From positions 62,001-126,000 of the forward strand of contig DFNX01000004.1 of the NCBI GenBank assembly GCA_002376235.1: DNA of 64,000 bases, read 5' to 3'. Positions within the stretch are counted from its first letter, which is position 1, and each line of letters starts with the position of its first letter. Below, piece by piece: positions 8,348 to 15,868 of this stretch. This DNA comes from Neorhizobium sp. UBA3556. GTDB taxonomy: Bacteria > Pseudomonadota > Alphaproteobacteria > Rhizobiales > Rhizobiaceae. The notes below the pieces were generated by a model. It worked only from the letters and a program-made list of their open reading frames with translations, was not told where the DNA came from and ran no database searches. A program made the translations under genes and the position numbers.

Positions 8348-8946
8348 TTTCCGGTGTTTCACGTGAAACGCAAGATCGGCTTCAACAGTTTGCCGACCTG
8401 TTTCAGAAATGGGCCAAGACAATCAATCTTGTTGCTCCCTCCACGCAAGAGGATATGTGGCAGCGCCACATAGAGGATAGCGCGCAGATATTTCGCTTGG
8501 CCAAGAAAGCTGGAACATGGGTAGACCTTGGTTCTGGAGGTGGCTTCCCGGGCGTCATCACCGCTATTCTACTGAACGAGTATAAGGACGGCTGGGTTCA
8601 TCTTGTCGAGAGCAATCAGAAAAAAGCCGCGTTTCTGCGGGTCGCGCTCGCGTCAACGGGTGCCCGAGGTACTATTCATGCGGTTCGGATAGAAGATGCA
8701 CCGAAGCTTATTCCTCAATGCGATTTCGTTTCTGCACGTGCACTTGCCGATCTGGACAAGCTTCTGGGATATGCCTCGCCCTGGTTGCTGGATAAGCCAT
8801 CAACAGCTTTCTTCCATAAAGGTCGGGATTATGAATCCGAATTGAAAAAAGCACATGGTCGCTGGCAGTTTGATTTGGTAAAACACCAGAGTTCAATCCA
8901 AGCGGATTCGGTTATCCTAGAGATCGACAATCTGAAGCGAACGTAA
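8344..8946 (+). CDS. rsmG: 16S rRNA (guanine527-N7)-methyltransferase RsmG (GidB)
   Basis: RsmG methylates N7 of G527 in 16S rRNA. The 200-residue protein has the SAM-binding motif WVDLGSGGGFPG and then VESNQKKAAFLR. The most likely start is TTG at 8344, overlapping the mnmG stop (TTGA) and preceded by a purine-rich GAGGCAGG. Codons 4-9 (GVSRET) are written by an almost perfect parS site, which probably explains why this peptide is retained. The mnmE-mnmG-rsmG-parA-parB order is the classical origin-proximal cluster. Confidence 0.94.
   Translation: MISGVSRETQDRLQQFADLFQKWAKTINLVAPSTQEDMWQRHIEDSAQIFRLAKKAGTWVDLGSGGGFPGVITAILLNEYKDGWVHLVESNQKKAAFLRVALASTGARGTIHAVRIEDAPKLIPQCDFVSARALADLDKLLGYASPWLLDKPSTAFFHKGRDYESELKKAHGRWQFDLVKHQSSIQADSVILEIDNLKRT
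8355..8370. promoter_or_regulatory. parS: parS centromere site inside the start of rsmG
   Basis: TGTTTCACGTGAAACG matches the 16-base parS consensus at 15 positions; only the last base differs, and the inner 14-base palindrome GTTTCACGTGAAAC is perfect. It lies in codons 4-9 of rsmG, about 600 bases before parA. Confidence 0.88.
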
Positions 8947-8964
8947 CCGTAAAGCGGGTGCTAG

Positions 8965-9759
8965 ATGTTTGATAAGCGTCGGATCATCACAATTGCAAAT
9001 CAAAAGGGTGGCGTCGGGAAAACCACGACTGCTATCAATCTGGCAACTGCCTTGGCTGCTATTGGCCAGAGTGTTCTGATCGTCGATCTCGATCCTCAAG
9101 GTAATGCGAGCACTGGGCTCGGGATTGATCGACGCGATCGCAAAGTGTCGTCCTACGATATTCTGGTCGGTGAGGCCTCCGTTGGCGAGGCTGCGGTAGA
9201 AACTGCGGTTCCCAACCTGTCGATCGTGCCTTCAACGATGGATCTTCTTGGTTTCGAGATGGAGATTTCGCAGTCTCAGGACAGGGCTTTCCGATTGAAG
9301 AAGGCTCTGATTTCCGCTGGTGCGGAGAAATTCAGTTATATCCTGCTCGATTGCCCGCCATCGTTCAATCTTCTGACGATGAATGCTATGGCTGCTGCCG
9401 ATTCCGTTCTCGTTCCGCTGCAGTGTGAGTTTTTTGCGCTCGAAGGGTTGAGCCAGCTGCTTGAGACCGTCGATCAGGTTCGTCGCACGGTCAATCCAGC
9501 GCTCGATATCCAGGGGATCGTCCTGACCATGTTCGATGCACGAAATAATCTGGCTCAGCAGGTTGTCAATGACGTGCGGACCTATCTGGGAGAGAAGGTT
9601 TACCAGACGCTCATCCCGCGTAATGTACGAGTCTCTGAGGCACCCTCATATGGTAAGCCGGCTATCCTTTATGACCTGAAATGCGCCGGCAGCCAGGCCT
9701 ATCTTCAATTGGCCTCGGAAGTTATCCAGCGCGAGAGAATGCGCAAGGTTGCGGCCTAA
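8965..9759 (+). CDS. parA: Chromosome partitioning ATPase ParA (Soj)
   Basis: ParA forms ATP-dependent DNA-bound gradients that move ParB-parS complexes and so segregate newly copied origins. The 264-residue protein has no N-terminal HTH, as in chromosomal type Ia ParA/Soj. The deviant Walker A is KGGVGKT (14-20), followed by LIVDLDPQGNASTGLG and LLDCPPSFNLLTMNA (Walker B region). It starts 18 bases after rsmG and is followed 29 bases later by parB, so the pair is probably co-transcribed. Confidence 0.96.
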   Translation: MFDKRRIITIANQKGGVGKTTTAINLATALAAIGQSVLIVDLDPQGNASTGLGIDRRDRKVSSYDILVGEASVGEAAVETAVPNLSIVPSTMDLLGFEMEISQSQDRAFRLKKALISAGAEKFSYILLDCPPSFNLLTMNAMAAADSVLVPLQCEFFALEGLSQLLETVDQVRRTVNPALDIQGIVLTMFDARNNLAQQVVNDVRTYLGEKVYQTLIPRNVRVSEAPSYGKPAILYDLKCAGSQAYLQLASEVIQRERMRKVAA

Positions 9760-9788
9760 GAAGAGTTAGAACACAGGGTATAAAGCGT

Positions 9789-10667
9789 ATGAACGACGAT
9801 ATATCGAAGCGGCGCCTCGGACGCGGACTCGCTGCGCTGATCGGCGAAATGGACCAGCCTATGCCTGCAGGCAATGCGCCGGTCAATGTCATTGCCGACC
9901 GGATGGTGCCGATCGAAAATATCACGCGCAACCCACGCAACCCGCGTCGGCATTTTGACGAAAATGAGTTGCAAGATCTGGCGAGCTCGATCCGTCAGCA
10001 TGGTATCGTTCAGCCGATCGTGACGCGGACGCTTGCCGATGGCCAGTTCGAGATTATCGCAGGGGAGCGTCGCTGGCGTGCTTCCCAGCTTGCAGGGCTG
10101 GTTGAAGTGCCTGTCATCGTTCGCAATGTCGATGACAGGACTGCACTCGAAATAGCGATCGTCGAGAATGTCCAGCGCTCGGATCTTAATCCGTTGGAAG
10201 AGGCGCTGGGTTACGAGCAGCTTATTGCCGAACATGGATATACGCAGAACGATCTGGGTGACATTATCGGCAAGAGCCGAAGCCATGTGGCAAACAGCTT
10301 GCGTCTTCTGAAACTCCCCTCGCCGGTTCGAGACATGCTGTCTTCCGGCACGCTTTCAGCCGGCCATGCGCGCGCGCTCATCCCGACATCCGATCCGACG
10401 GCTTTGGCAAAGGCGGTTGTGGCAAAGGGCATGTCGGTTCGTGACGCTGAACGCCTGGCGCAAAATGATATCCGTTCGCAATCGGAACCGCAGACCGCAG
10501 CTAAGCCCGAGAAGGATTCGGATACGGTAGCGCTGGAAAGGACGTTGACGGATTCGCTGGGGTTAGAGGTCAAAATCAACCACAGGGGTGGCCCGGGTCA
10601 GATCAGGATTTCCTACAAGACGCTTGAGCAGCTGGAAGAAATCTGCCGTCTTCTGGAGCGTCGCTGA
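9789..10667 (+). CDS. parB: Chromosome partitioning protein ParB (CTPase clamp)
   Basis: ParB binds parS, loads as a CTP-gated DNA clamp and spreads around the origin. The start giving MNDDISKRRLGRGLAALIG supplies the N-terminal ParA-stimulating segment, with GRGLAALIG conserved in the family; the total is 292 residues. The CTP-binding box AGERRWRASQLAGL follows, then the helix-turn-helix YTQNDLGDIIGKSRSHVANS and a C-terminal dimerisation region. The open frame upstream of this start overlaps parA and lacks family features. Confidence 0.95.
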   Translation: MNDDISKRRLGRGLAALIGEMDQPMPAGNAPVNVIADRMVPIENITRNPRNPRRHFDENELQDLASSIRQHGIVQPIVTRTLADGQFEIIAGERRWRASQLAGLVEVPVIVRNVDDRTALEIAIVENVQRSDLNPLEEALGYEQLIAEHGYTQNDLGDIIGKSRSHVANSLRLLKLPSPVRDMLSSGTLSAGHARALIPTSDPTALAKAVVAKGMSVRDAERLAQNDIRSQSEPQTAAKPEKDSDTVALERTLTDSLGLEVKINHRGGPGQIRISYKTLEQLEEICRLLERR

Positions 10668-10702
10668 GATAGTCCGGGTCTCATTGACGACTTAAGCCAT
10701 AT

Positions 10703-10735
10703 GCCGCGCAAGCCTATCCGGTTGCGCGGCTTTTT
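10703..10735. terminator. Bidirectional terminator between convergent parB and holA
   Basis: GCCGCGCAA (10703-10711) pairs perfectly with TTGCGCGGC (10722-10730) around a 10-base loop, followed on the plus strand by TTTTT. Convergent genes end on both sides, so it may serve either, though the T-run favours parB. Confidence 0.82.
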
Positions 10736-10736
10736 A

Positions 10737-11768
10737 TTATCTTGTTGCCTGAAGTGCAGCACCCAGAAGCGCGTGGAATACAATACTCGGTTCCAGGCTT
10801 TGTCGTTGACGGGACATGAGTACGGCCGACTGGATCCGCGCAGCTTCACGGCTGACTGCCTCCGGCCTCCACGACCTGAGCGCCTTCTCAAACACGGGCT
10901 TACGCTTGAAATGGATATGCCTGCCGAGTGTCAGCATGACCTGGCTGGATGGTGTGCGTTTCTCTTCCATCTCTATCTTCATCGTATCGAGCAGTTGAAA
11001 CTGCTTCAGACATGATTGCAGGATGAGGAAGAGCGGGGTCTTCGAGGTGAGGATCTTCTGGAACGCACGATGAAAGGCAGGCAGGTCTTCGGTCAATATG
11101 GCATCGACTGCGTCATCTGCGGATACGCTGCTTGCATCGCCGATGATTTCATCGACGTGATGCTCCTCGATCCTTCCCAATCCGCGACAGTAGAGCGCAA
11201 GCTTGCGGATCTCGTTGCGCGAGGCTATCCGGTCACCGCCCAATTGCTCGATCAGATGTCGACGAGCCTCACTGGTGATGGTGAGTGAATCATTTGCCAG
11301 TTCGGCATCGATAAGGGCGTTAAGCGCGCGTACATCGTCTGCATAGCAAGGGATGACTGCAACCGATCGAGATGGTTCGACGATCTTTCGAAGTCCGCTT
11401 CCCTTCTTCAGATCCCCGGCTTCGATGAGAAGGGTATTGGCGGGAGCGCCCTGCCCCAGGATCGTCTGGATAGCATCCAGAACAGGCTTTTCGTTATTCA
11501 CGCCACGTAGCCAGATGAGCTTCTCGCCACCGAAAAGGCCGAGTGCGTTGACCTCATCGAGAAGCCGCCCGGGATCGCCCTGAAGGTCTGTTACGTCGAG
11601 TTTGAGGAGCGCAAAGGGATCATCAAGCGCAACTCCGCTGCGCTTGGCAATGAGATTGGCCCGTTCGGAGACAAGTCCGCGATCAGGCCCGTATATGACA
11701 TAGAAGCGATAGAGCTCTGCGCCCTTTTCAAGAAAGCGCTCGAACTCATGCGACTTTATTTCTGCCAT
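10737..11768 (-). CDS. holA: DNA polymerase III delta subunit
   Basis: The delta subunit opens the beta sliding clamp inside the clamp loader. The 343-residue protein shows the HolA pattern: an N-terminal domain starting MAEIKSHEFERFL with FYVIYGPDRGLVSERA, a central segment LIWLRGVNN, and the conserved C-terminal region ALYCRGLGRIEEHHVDEIIG. It is the last gene of leuS-lptE-holA, and its start overlaps the lptE end by 13 bases. The gene ends at the shared terminator with parB. The family is divergent, but order and length support the call. Confidence 0.9.
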   Translation of the reverse strand: MAEIKSHEFERFLEKGAELYRFYVIYGPDRGLVSERANLIAKRSGVALDDPFALLKLDVTDLQGDPGRLLDEVNALGLFGGEKLIWLRGVNNEKPVLDAIQTILGQGAPANTLLIEAGDLKKGSGLRKIVEPSRSVAVIPCYADDVRALNALIDAELANDSLTITSEARRHLIEQLGGDRIASRNEIRKLALYCRGLGRIEEHHVDEIIGDASSVSADDAVDAILTEDLPAFHRAFQKILTSKTPLFLILQSCLKQFQLLDTMKIEMEEKRTPSSQVMLTLGRHIHFKRKPVFEKALRSWRPEAVSREAARIQSAVLMSRQRQSLEPSIVFHALLGAALQATR

Positions 11769-12316
11769 GCTGGTTGCTGCAGCGGAGGTTCCTTGGAGAG
11801 AACGACTGCAACATCCGCACGGATGAATTCGGCCAACTCCCTTGCAGCGCGGTTTTCGCCGTCCCTGATGGCGCGCAGCTTGGCAAAGCTCTGGCGCGAA
11901 ACATCGATGAGCGAGACGCTGGAATGTTCGCTGCGCTTGAGAACCTGACCATCGGCAGTGCGCGTCAGCGTGTATGAACCCGTCACCTGGACACGGCCGG
12001 GTACGGGAACGCTGGCTTCAGCCAAGCCGTCGTCGTCAAGCACGTTCGATGCTGTGCTGGAAACGCGCAAGGTGAGATCGTAAGCCGGATTCAACGGCTC
12101 GCCTGCACCGCCGGCTGCCAGGAATACAAGCTCGTTGCGAACAACCTGCTCAATACGATTCTTCGGTTCGGAAAATCCAACGGATGCCAGCTTGGGAGCC
12201 GTACCGCCAGCTTGCGAATAAAGCGGCCGTACCTGGCAACCAGCCAGGCCAACGCAGAGCGTAAGGCCCAGAAGCAGGGCGCCACGGCGCGGCAGTGATG
12301 AGCGGTCAGGCAACAA
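11756..12316 (-). CDS. lptE: LPS-assembly lipoprotein LptE
   Basis: LptE plugs the LptD outer-membrane barrel for lipopolysaccharide delivery. The 186-residue product has a lipoprotein signal peptide: basic PRRG, a hydrophobic core, then a lipobox VGLAGC with the lipidated Cys at residue 27. The mature part contains VRPLY, seen in rhizobial LptE/RlpB-like proteins. The start is TTG at 12316, overlapping the leuS end by 11 bases. The leuS-lptE-holA order is common in proteobacteria. Sequence similarity in this family is low, so context carries part of the call. Confidence 0.85.
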   Translation of the reverse strand: MLPDRSSLPRRGALLLGLTLCVGLAGCQVRPLYSQAGGTAPKLASVGFSEPKNRIEQVVRNELVFLAAGGAGEPLNPAYDLTLRVSSTASNVLDDDGLAEASVPVPGRVQVTGSYTLTRTADGQVLKRSEHSSVSLIDVSRQSFAKLRAIRDGENRAARELAEFIRADVAVVLSKEPPLQQPAWQK

Positions 12317-14939
12317 TGTTCACGATCCTCTGTGGGACAACGATGATTTTCTTCGGCGCGCGGCCTTCTAGAGCGGCTTTTACCACGTCCAGAGCCAAAA
12401 CTGCAGCTTCGACAGTAGTTTGATCCGCGTCGCGCGCGATTGTCAATTCGCCACGCTTCTTGCCGTTGATCTGGACGGGCAGTGTGACATCGTTCTCGAC
12501 GACGAGCGCCTGATCGAAGCCAGGCCATGCGGTTTGCGATACCATTTCGTCATTGCCGAGTACCGTCCAGCATTCTTCGGCCAGATGCGGCGTCATCGGC
12601 GCAACGATCTGGATAAGGATTTCTGCCGCGTTGCGAACGGCAGCGCGATAGGCGTTGTCGCCCTTGCCGGCGGCAACGTCAGTTAATGGCGCTGCAAGGG
12701 CGTTTACGAGCTCATAGATGCGCGCCACGGCCTTGTTGAAGGAAAGCTTGTCCAGATCGCCCTGAACCGCCTGAAGCGTCTTGTGGGCCAGCTGGGAGAT
12801 CACCAGGCCCTCGCCTTCCTTGGCAGGTGCCGGGGAAACTGTTTTCAGGTTGTCGGCGGCCTCAGAGATCAGGCGCCAGAGGCGCTGAGTGAAGCGGTGT
12901 GCGCCTTCGACGCCGGCTTCGGACCAGATGACGTCGCGATCCGGCGGGCTGTCGGAGAGAACGAAGAAGCGAGCCGTGTCGGCGCCGTAGGATGCGATGA
13001 TATCGTCGGGATCGACGACGTTCTTCTTCGACTTCGACATCTTTTCGATCGAGCCGATGGTGACTTCCTCGCCGCTCTTCAACAGGGTTGCCGTACGCTT
13101 GCCGTCGGCTTCCTCGATCTTGATATCGGCTGGGGAAACCCATTCACCCTTTTGGCCTTCTGCGCCCAGGCGATAGGTTTCATGCACCACCATGCCTTGG
13201 GTAAAGAGCCCCTTGAAGGGTTCCTTGACGCTGACATGGCCGGTTTCACGCATGGCGCGGGTGAAGAAGCGGGAATAGAGCAGGTGCAGGATCGCGTGCT
13301 CGATGCCACCGATATACTGATCTACGGGCAGCCAGTGGTTGGCAACGGCCGGATCGGTCGGCTCGTTCAGCCACGGTGCGGTGAAGCGGGTGAAATACCA
13401 GCTGGAATCGACGAACGTGTCCATCGTGTCCGTCTCGCGACGCGCAGCGTGTCCACATTGCGGGCAAGAGACATGACGCCAGGTGGCGTGACGGTCGAGC
13501 GGGTTGCCCGGCAGGTCGAAGGTAACGTCGTCGGGCAATTGGACCGGCAGATCCTTCTTCGGCACAGGAACGACGCCGCAGACTTCGCAATGGATGACCG
13601 GGATCGGGCAGCCCCAGTATCGCTGGCGGGAAATACCCCAGTCGCGCAGGCGGAAATTGACCTTGCGCTCGCCTTGAGGTGCATCTGCCAGCACCTGTTG
13701 CGACAGCGTGTCTGCGACGATCTGGAAGGCTTCTTCCGTCGTCTTTCCATCGAGGAAGCGCGAATTGATCATCACGCCGTCATCGACATAGGCGGTTTCG
13801 CCGACCTTGAAGGTTGCGGCGTCGCCATCTGCCGGCATGACGACCGGGACGACGGGCAGATCGTATTTGTGGGCAAAGTCCAGGTCGCGCTGGTCACCCG
13901 ACGGGCAGCCGAAGATGGCGCCCGTGCCATATTCCATCAGCACGAAATTCGCGACATAGACCGGCAGTTCCCAGGAGGGATCGAGCGGATGCTTGACGCG
14001 GATACCGGTGTCGATACCCTTCTTCTCGGCCGTTTCGAGCGCCGCGAGCGAGGTGCCCTGACGGCGGCATTCTTCGGCGAAGGATTCGATAGCCGGATTC
14101 TTGGCCGCTGCCGCCTTTGCCAACGGATGATCGGCTGCGATTGCCAGGAAGGATGCGCCAAACAGCGTGTCCGGGCGGGTCGTGTAGACGGTCACTTCGG
14201 TTTCGCCGGCAGGGGCCGTCGAAGACACGACTTCCCAGCGTACGGCCATGCCTTCAGAGCGGCCGATCCAGTTCTTCTGCATCAGGCGGACTTTTTCCGG
14301 CCACTGATCGAGATGATCCAGTTCATCCAGCAGGTCCTGGCTGAAATCAGTGATCTTGAAGAACCACTGGACCAGTTCGCGCTGCTCGACCAGCGCACCG
14401 GAGCGCCAACCGCGGCCGTCGATCACCTGTTCGTTGGCGAGAACCGTCTGGTCGACCGGATCCCAGTTGACCTTGGACTGCTTGCGATAGACCAGGCCCT
14501 TTTCCATCATGTCGAGGAAGAGGTGCTGCTGCTGCTGGTAATATTCCACATCACAGGTGGCGAATTCACGGGACCAGTCCAGCGACAGGCCCATGGCCTT
14601 CAACTGCTTTTTCATCGATTCGATGTTCTGGTAGGTCCAGGATTTCGGATGGGTCTTGTTATCGCGTGCGGCGTTTTCCGCCGGCATGCCGAAAGCGTCC
14701 CAGCCCATCGGGTGCAGGACGTTGAAGCCGCGGGCACGCTTGTAGCGGGCAACGACGTCGCCCATCGCATAGTTGCGCACGTGGCCCATGTGGATGCGGC
14801 CGGACGGATAGGGGAACATCTCGAGGACGTAGTATTTTTCCCGCGGGTCGGCGTTGTCGGTTTCGAAAACCTTCGCCTCGTTCCATTTCTGCTGCCAACG
14901 GGGTTCAGCATCGCGCGGGTTGTAACGTTCAGTCGCCAT
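12306..14939 (-). CDS. leuS: Leucyl-tRNA synthetase
   Basis: LeuS charges tRNA-Leu. I chose the ATG at 14939 (MATERYNPRDAEPRWQQKW), giving 877 residues; the frame is open 24 codons further upstream with an unlikely extension. Class I signatures are HMGH at residues 50-53 and KMSKS near residue 632. Between them lies an editing (CP1) domain with TTRPDTLFGA and a Zn-type CxxC segment (CEVCGVVPV, CPQCGH). It leads the leuS-lptE-holA operon and is divergent from yggS. A long open frame on the opposite strand is a shadow. Confidence 0.97.
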   Translation of the reverse strand: MATERYNPRDAEPRWQQKWNEAKVFETDNADPREKYYVLEMFPYPSGRIHMGHVRNYAMGDVVARYKRARGFNVLHPMGWDAFGMPAENAARDNKTHPKSWTYQNIESMKKQLKAMGLSLDWSREFATCDVEYYQQQQHLFLDMMEKGLVYRKQSKVNWDPVDQTVLANEQVIDGRGWRSGALVEQRELVQWFFKITDFSQDLLDELDHLDQWPEKVRLMQKNWIGRSEGMAVRWEVVSSTAPAGETEVTVYTTRPDTLFGASFLAIAADHPLAKAAAAKNPAIESFAEECRRQGTSLAALETAEKKGIDTGIRVKHPLDPSWELPVYVANFVLMEYGTGAIFGCPSGDQRDLDFAHKYDLPVVPVVMPADGDAATFKVGETAYVDDGVMINSRFLDGKTTEEAFQIVADTLSQQVLADAPQGERKVNFRLRDWGISRQRYWGCPIPVIHCEVCGVVPVPKKDLPVQLPDDVTFDLPGNPLDRHATWRHVSCPQCGHAARRETDTMDTFVDSSWYFTRFTAPWLNEPTDPAVANHWLPVDQYIGGIEHAILHLLYSRFFTRAMRETGHVSVKEPFKGLFTQGMVVHETYRLGAEGQKGEWVSPADIKIEEADGKRTATLLKSGEEVTIGSIEKMSKSKKNVVDPDDIIASYGADTARFFVLSDSPPDRDVIWSEAGVEGAHRFTQRLWRLISEAADNLKTVSPAPAKEGEGLVISQLAHKTLQAVQGDLDKLSFNKAVARIYELVNALAAPLTDVAAGKGDNAYRAAVRNAAEILIQIVAPMTPHLAEECWTVLGNDEMVSQTAWPGFDQALVVENDVTLPVQINGKKRGELTIARDADQTTVEAAVLALDVVKAALEGRAPKKIIVVPQRIVNIVA

Positions 14940-15120
14940 CTGGATGATATTCCGGGAAATCAGGATAAAAGATACGGGCAGACCTTCACCATGAATGGCC
15001 GCAAGCGTCAAGTTTTTGAGGCTTGCGGGGCGTCAAACTTTGATGCGGAATGCCCTTGGCAGAGCCTCATATGGGCTTTAATCGCTGATCTCACAAGAAA
15101 TGCGTAAAAGGATGCGGGCA

Positions 15121-15780
15121 ATGGATATCGAAGAACGGTTGCAGGACGTGAAGGGCAAGATCGCCAAGGCGGAAAAATACGCCAAGCGCCCGGCTGGCTC
15201 CGCGACACTGGTTGCCGTGTCCAAAACGTTTGATGCCGATGCGATCCGTCCCGTGATTGCTGCGGGTCAGCGCGTATTCGGCGAAAACCGGGTGCAGGAA
15301 AGCCAGGGCAAATGGCCGGAACTGAAGGCCGAAGCTACCGGTATTGAGCTGCATCTGATCGGGCCTTTGCAATCCAACAAGGCTGCCGACGCGATTGCGC
15401 TGTTCGACGTGATCGAGACCGTCGATCGCGAAAAGATTGCCCGTGCCTTGGCGGAGGAGATCAAAAAGCAGGGCAAGGCGCCCAAGCTTTATGTGCAGGT
15501 CAATACCGGGCTCGAACCGCAAAAGGCTGGGATTGAGCCGAAGGAAACGAAGGCCTTTGTCGAATTCTGCCGCAAGGATCTCGGGCTTTTCATCGAAGGG
15601 CTGATGTGCATTCCGCCGGCGGAAGAAAATCCGGGGCCGCATTTCGCGCTGCTTGCAAAACTTGCCAAGGAATGCGGCGTCGAGAAACTGTCGATGGGCA
15701 TGTCCGGCGATTTCGAGACGGCGGTCGAATTCGGGGCAACCAGTGTTCGTGTCGGTTCTGCAATCTTTGGCGCCCGATAA
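15121..15780 (+). CDS. PLP-binding protein of the YggS/PLPBP family
   Basis: This 219-residue protein belongs to the YggS/PROSC fold-type III family, which binds pyridoxal 5'-phosphate and maintains PLP and amino acid balance without known catalysis. The PLP lysine is K35 in VAVSKTF. Downstream are ELHLIGPLQSNK, VQVNTGLEPQKAGI and the phosphate-binding C-terminus MGMSGDFETAVEFGATSVRVG. The ATG at 15121 is preferred because an AAAAGGA sequence lies about nine bases upstream; in-frame ATGs at 15100 and 15112 are alternatives. It is divergent from leuS. Confidence 0.92.
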   Translation: MDIEERLQDVKGKIAKAEKYAKRPAGSATLVAVSKTFDADAIRPVIAAGQRVFGENRVQESQGKWPELKAEATGIELHLIGPLQSNKAADAIALFDVIETVDREKIARALAEEIKKQGKAPKLYVQVNTGLEPQKAGIEPKETKAFVEFCRKDLGLFIEGLMCIPPAEENPGPHFALLAKLAKECGVEKLSMGMSGDFETAVEFGATSVRVGSAIFGAR

Positions 15781-15868
15781 AATCTAACTCCTTCGTCGGG
15801 GTTTCCGGCACCTCCCGGCCGGCCTAGATTGTTTCTATCAGGCTCGGCTCATGTAACGGGAGGTGCAT

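Noticed and set aside
12783..15107. A 774-codon open frame on the plus strand opposite leuS
   Set aside because: It mirrors leuS codons, lacks a ribosome site and recognisable domains, and leuS itself is a complete, well-conserved synthetase. High-GC codon bias often leaves the antisense frame open.
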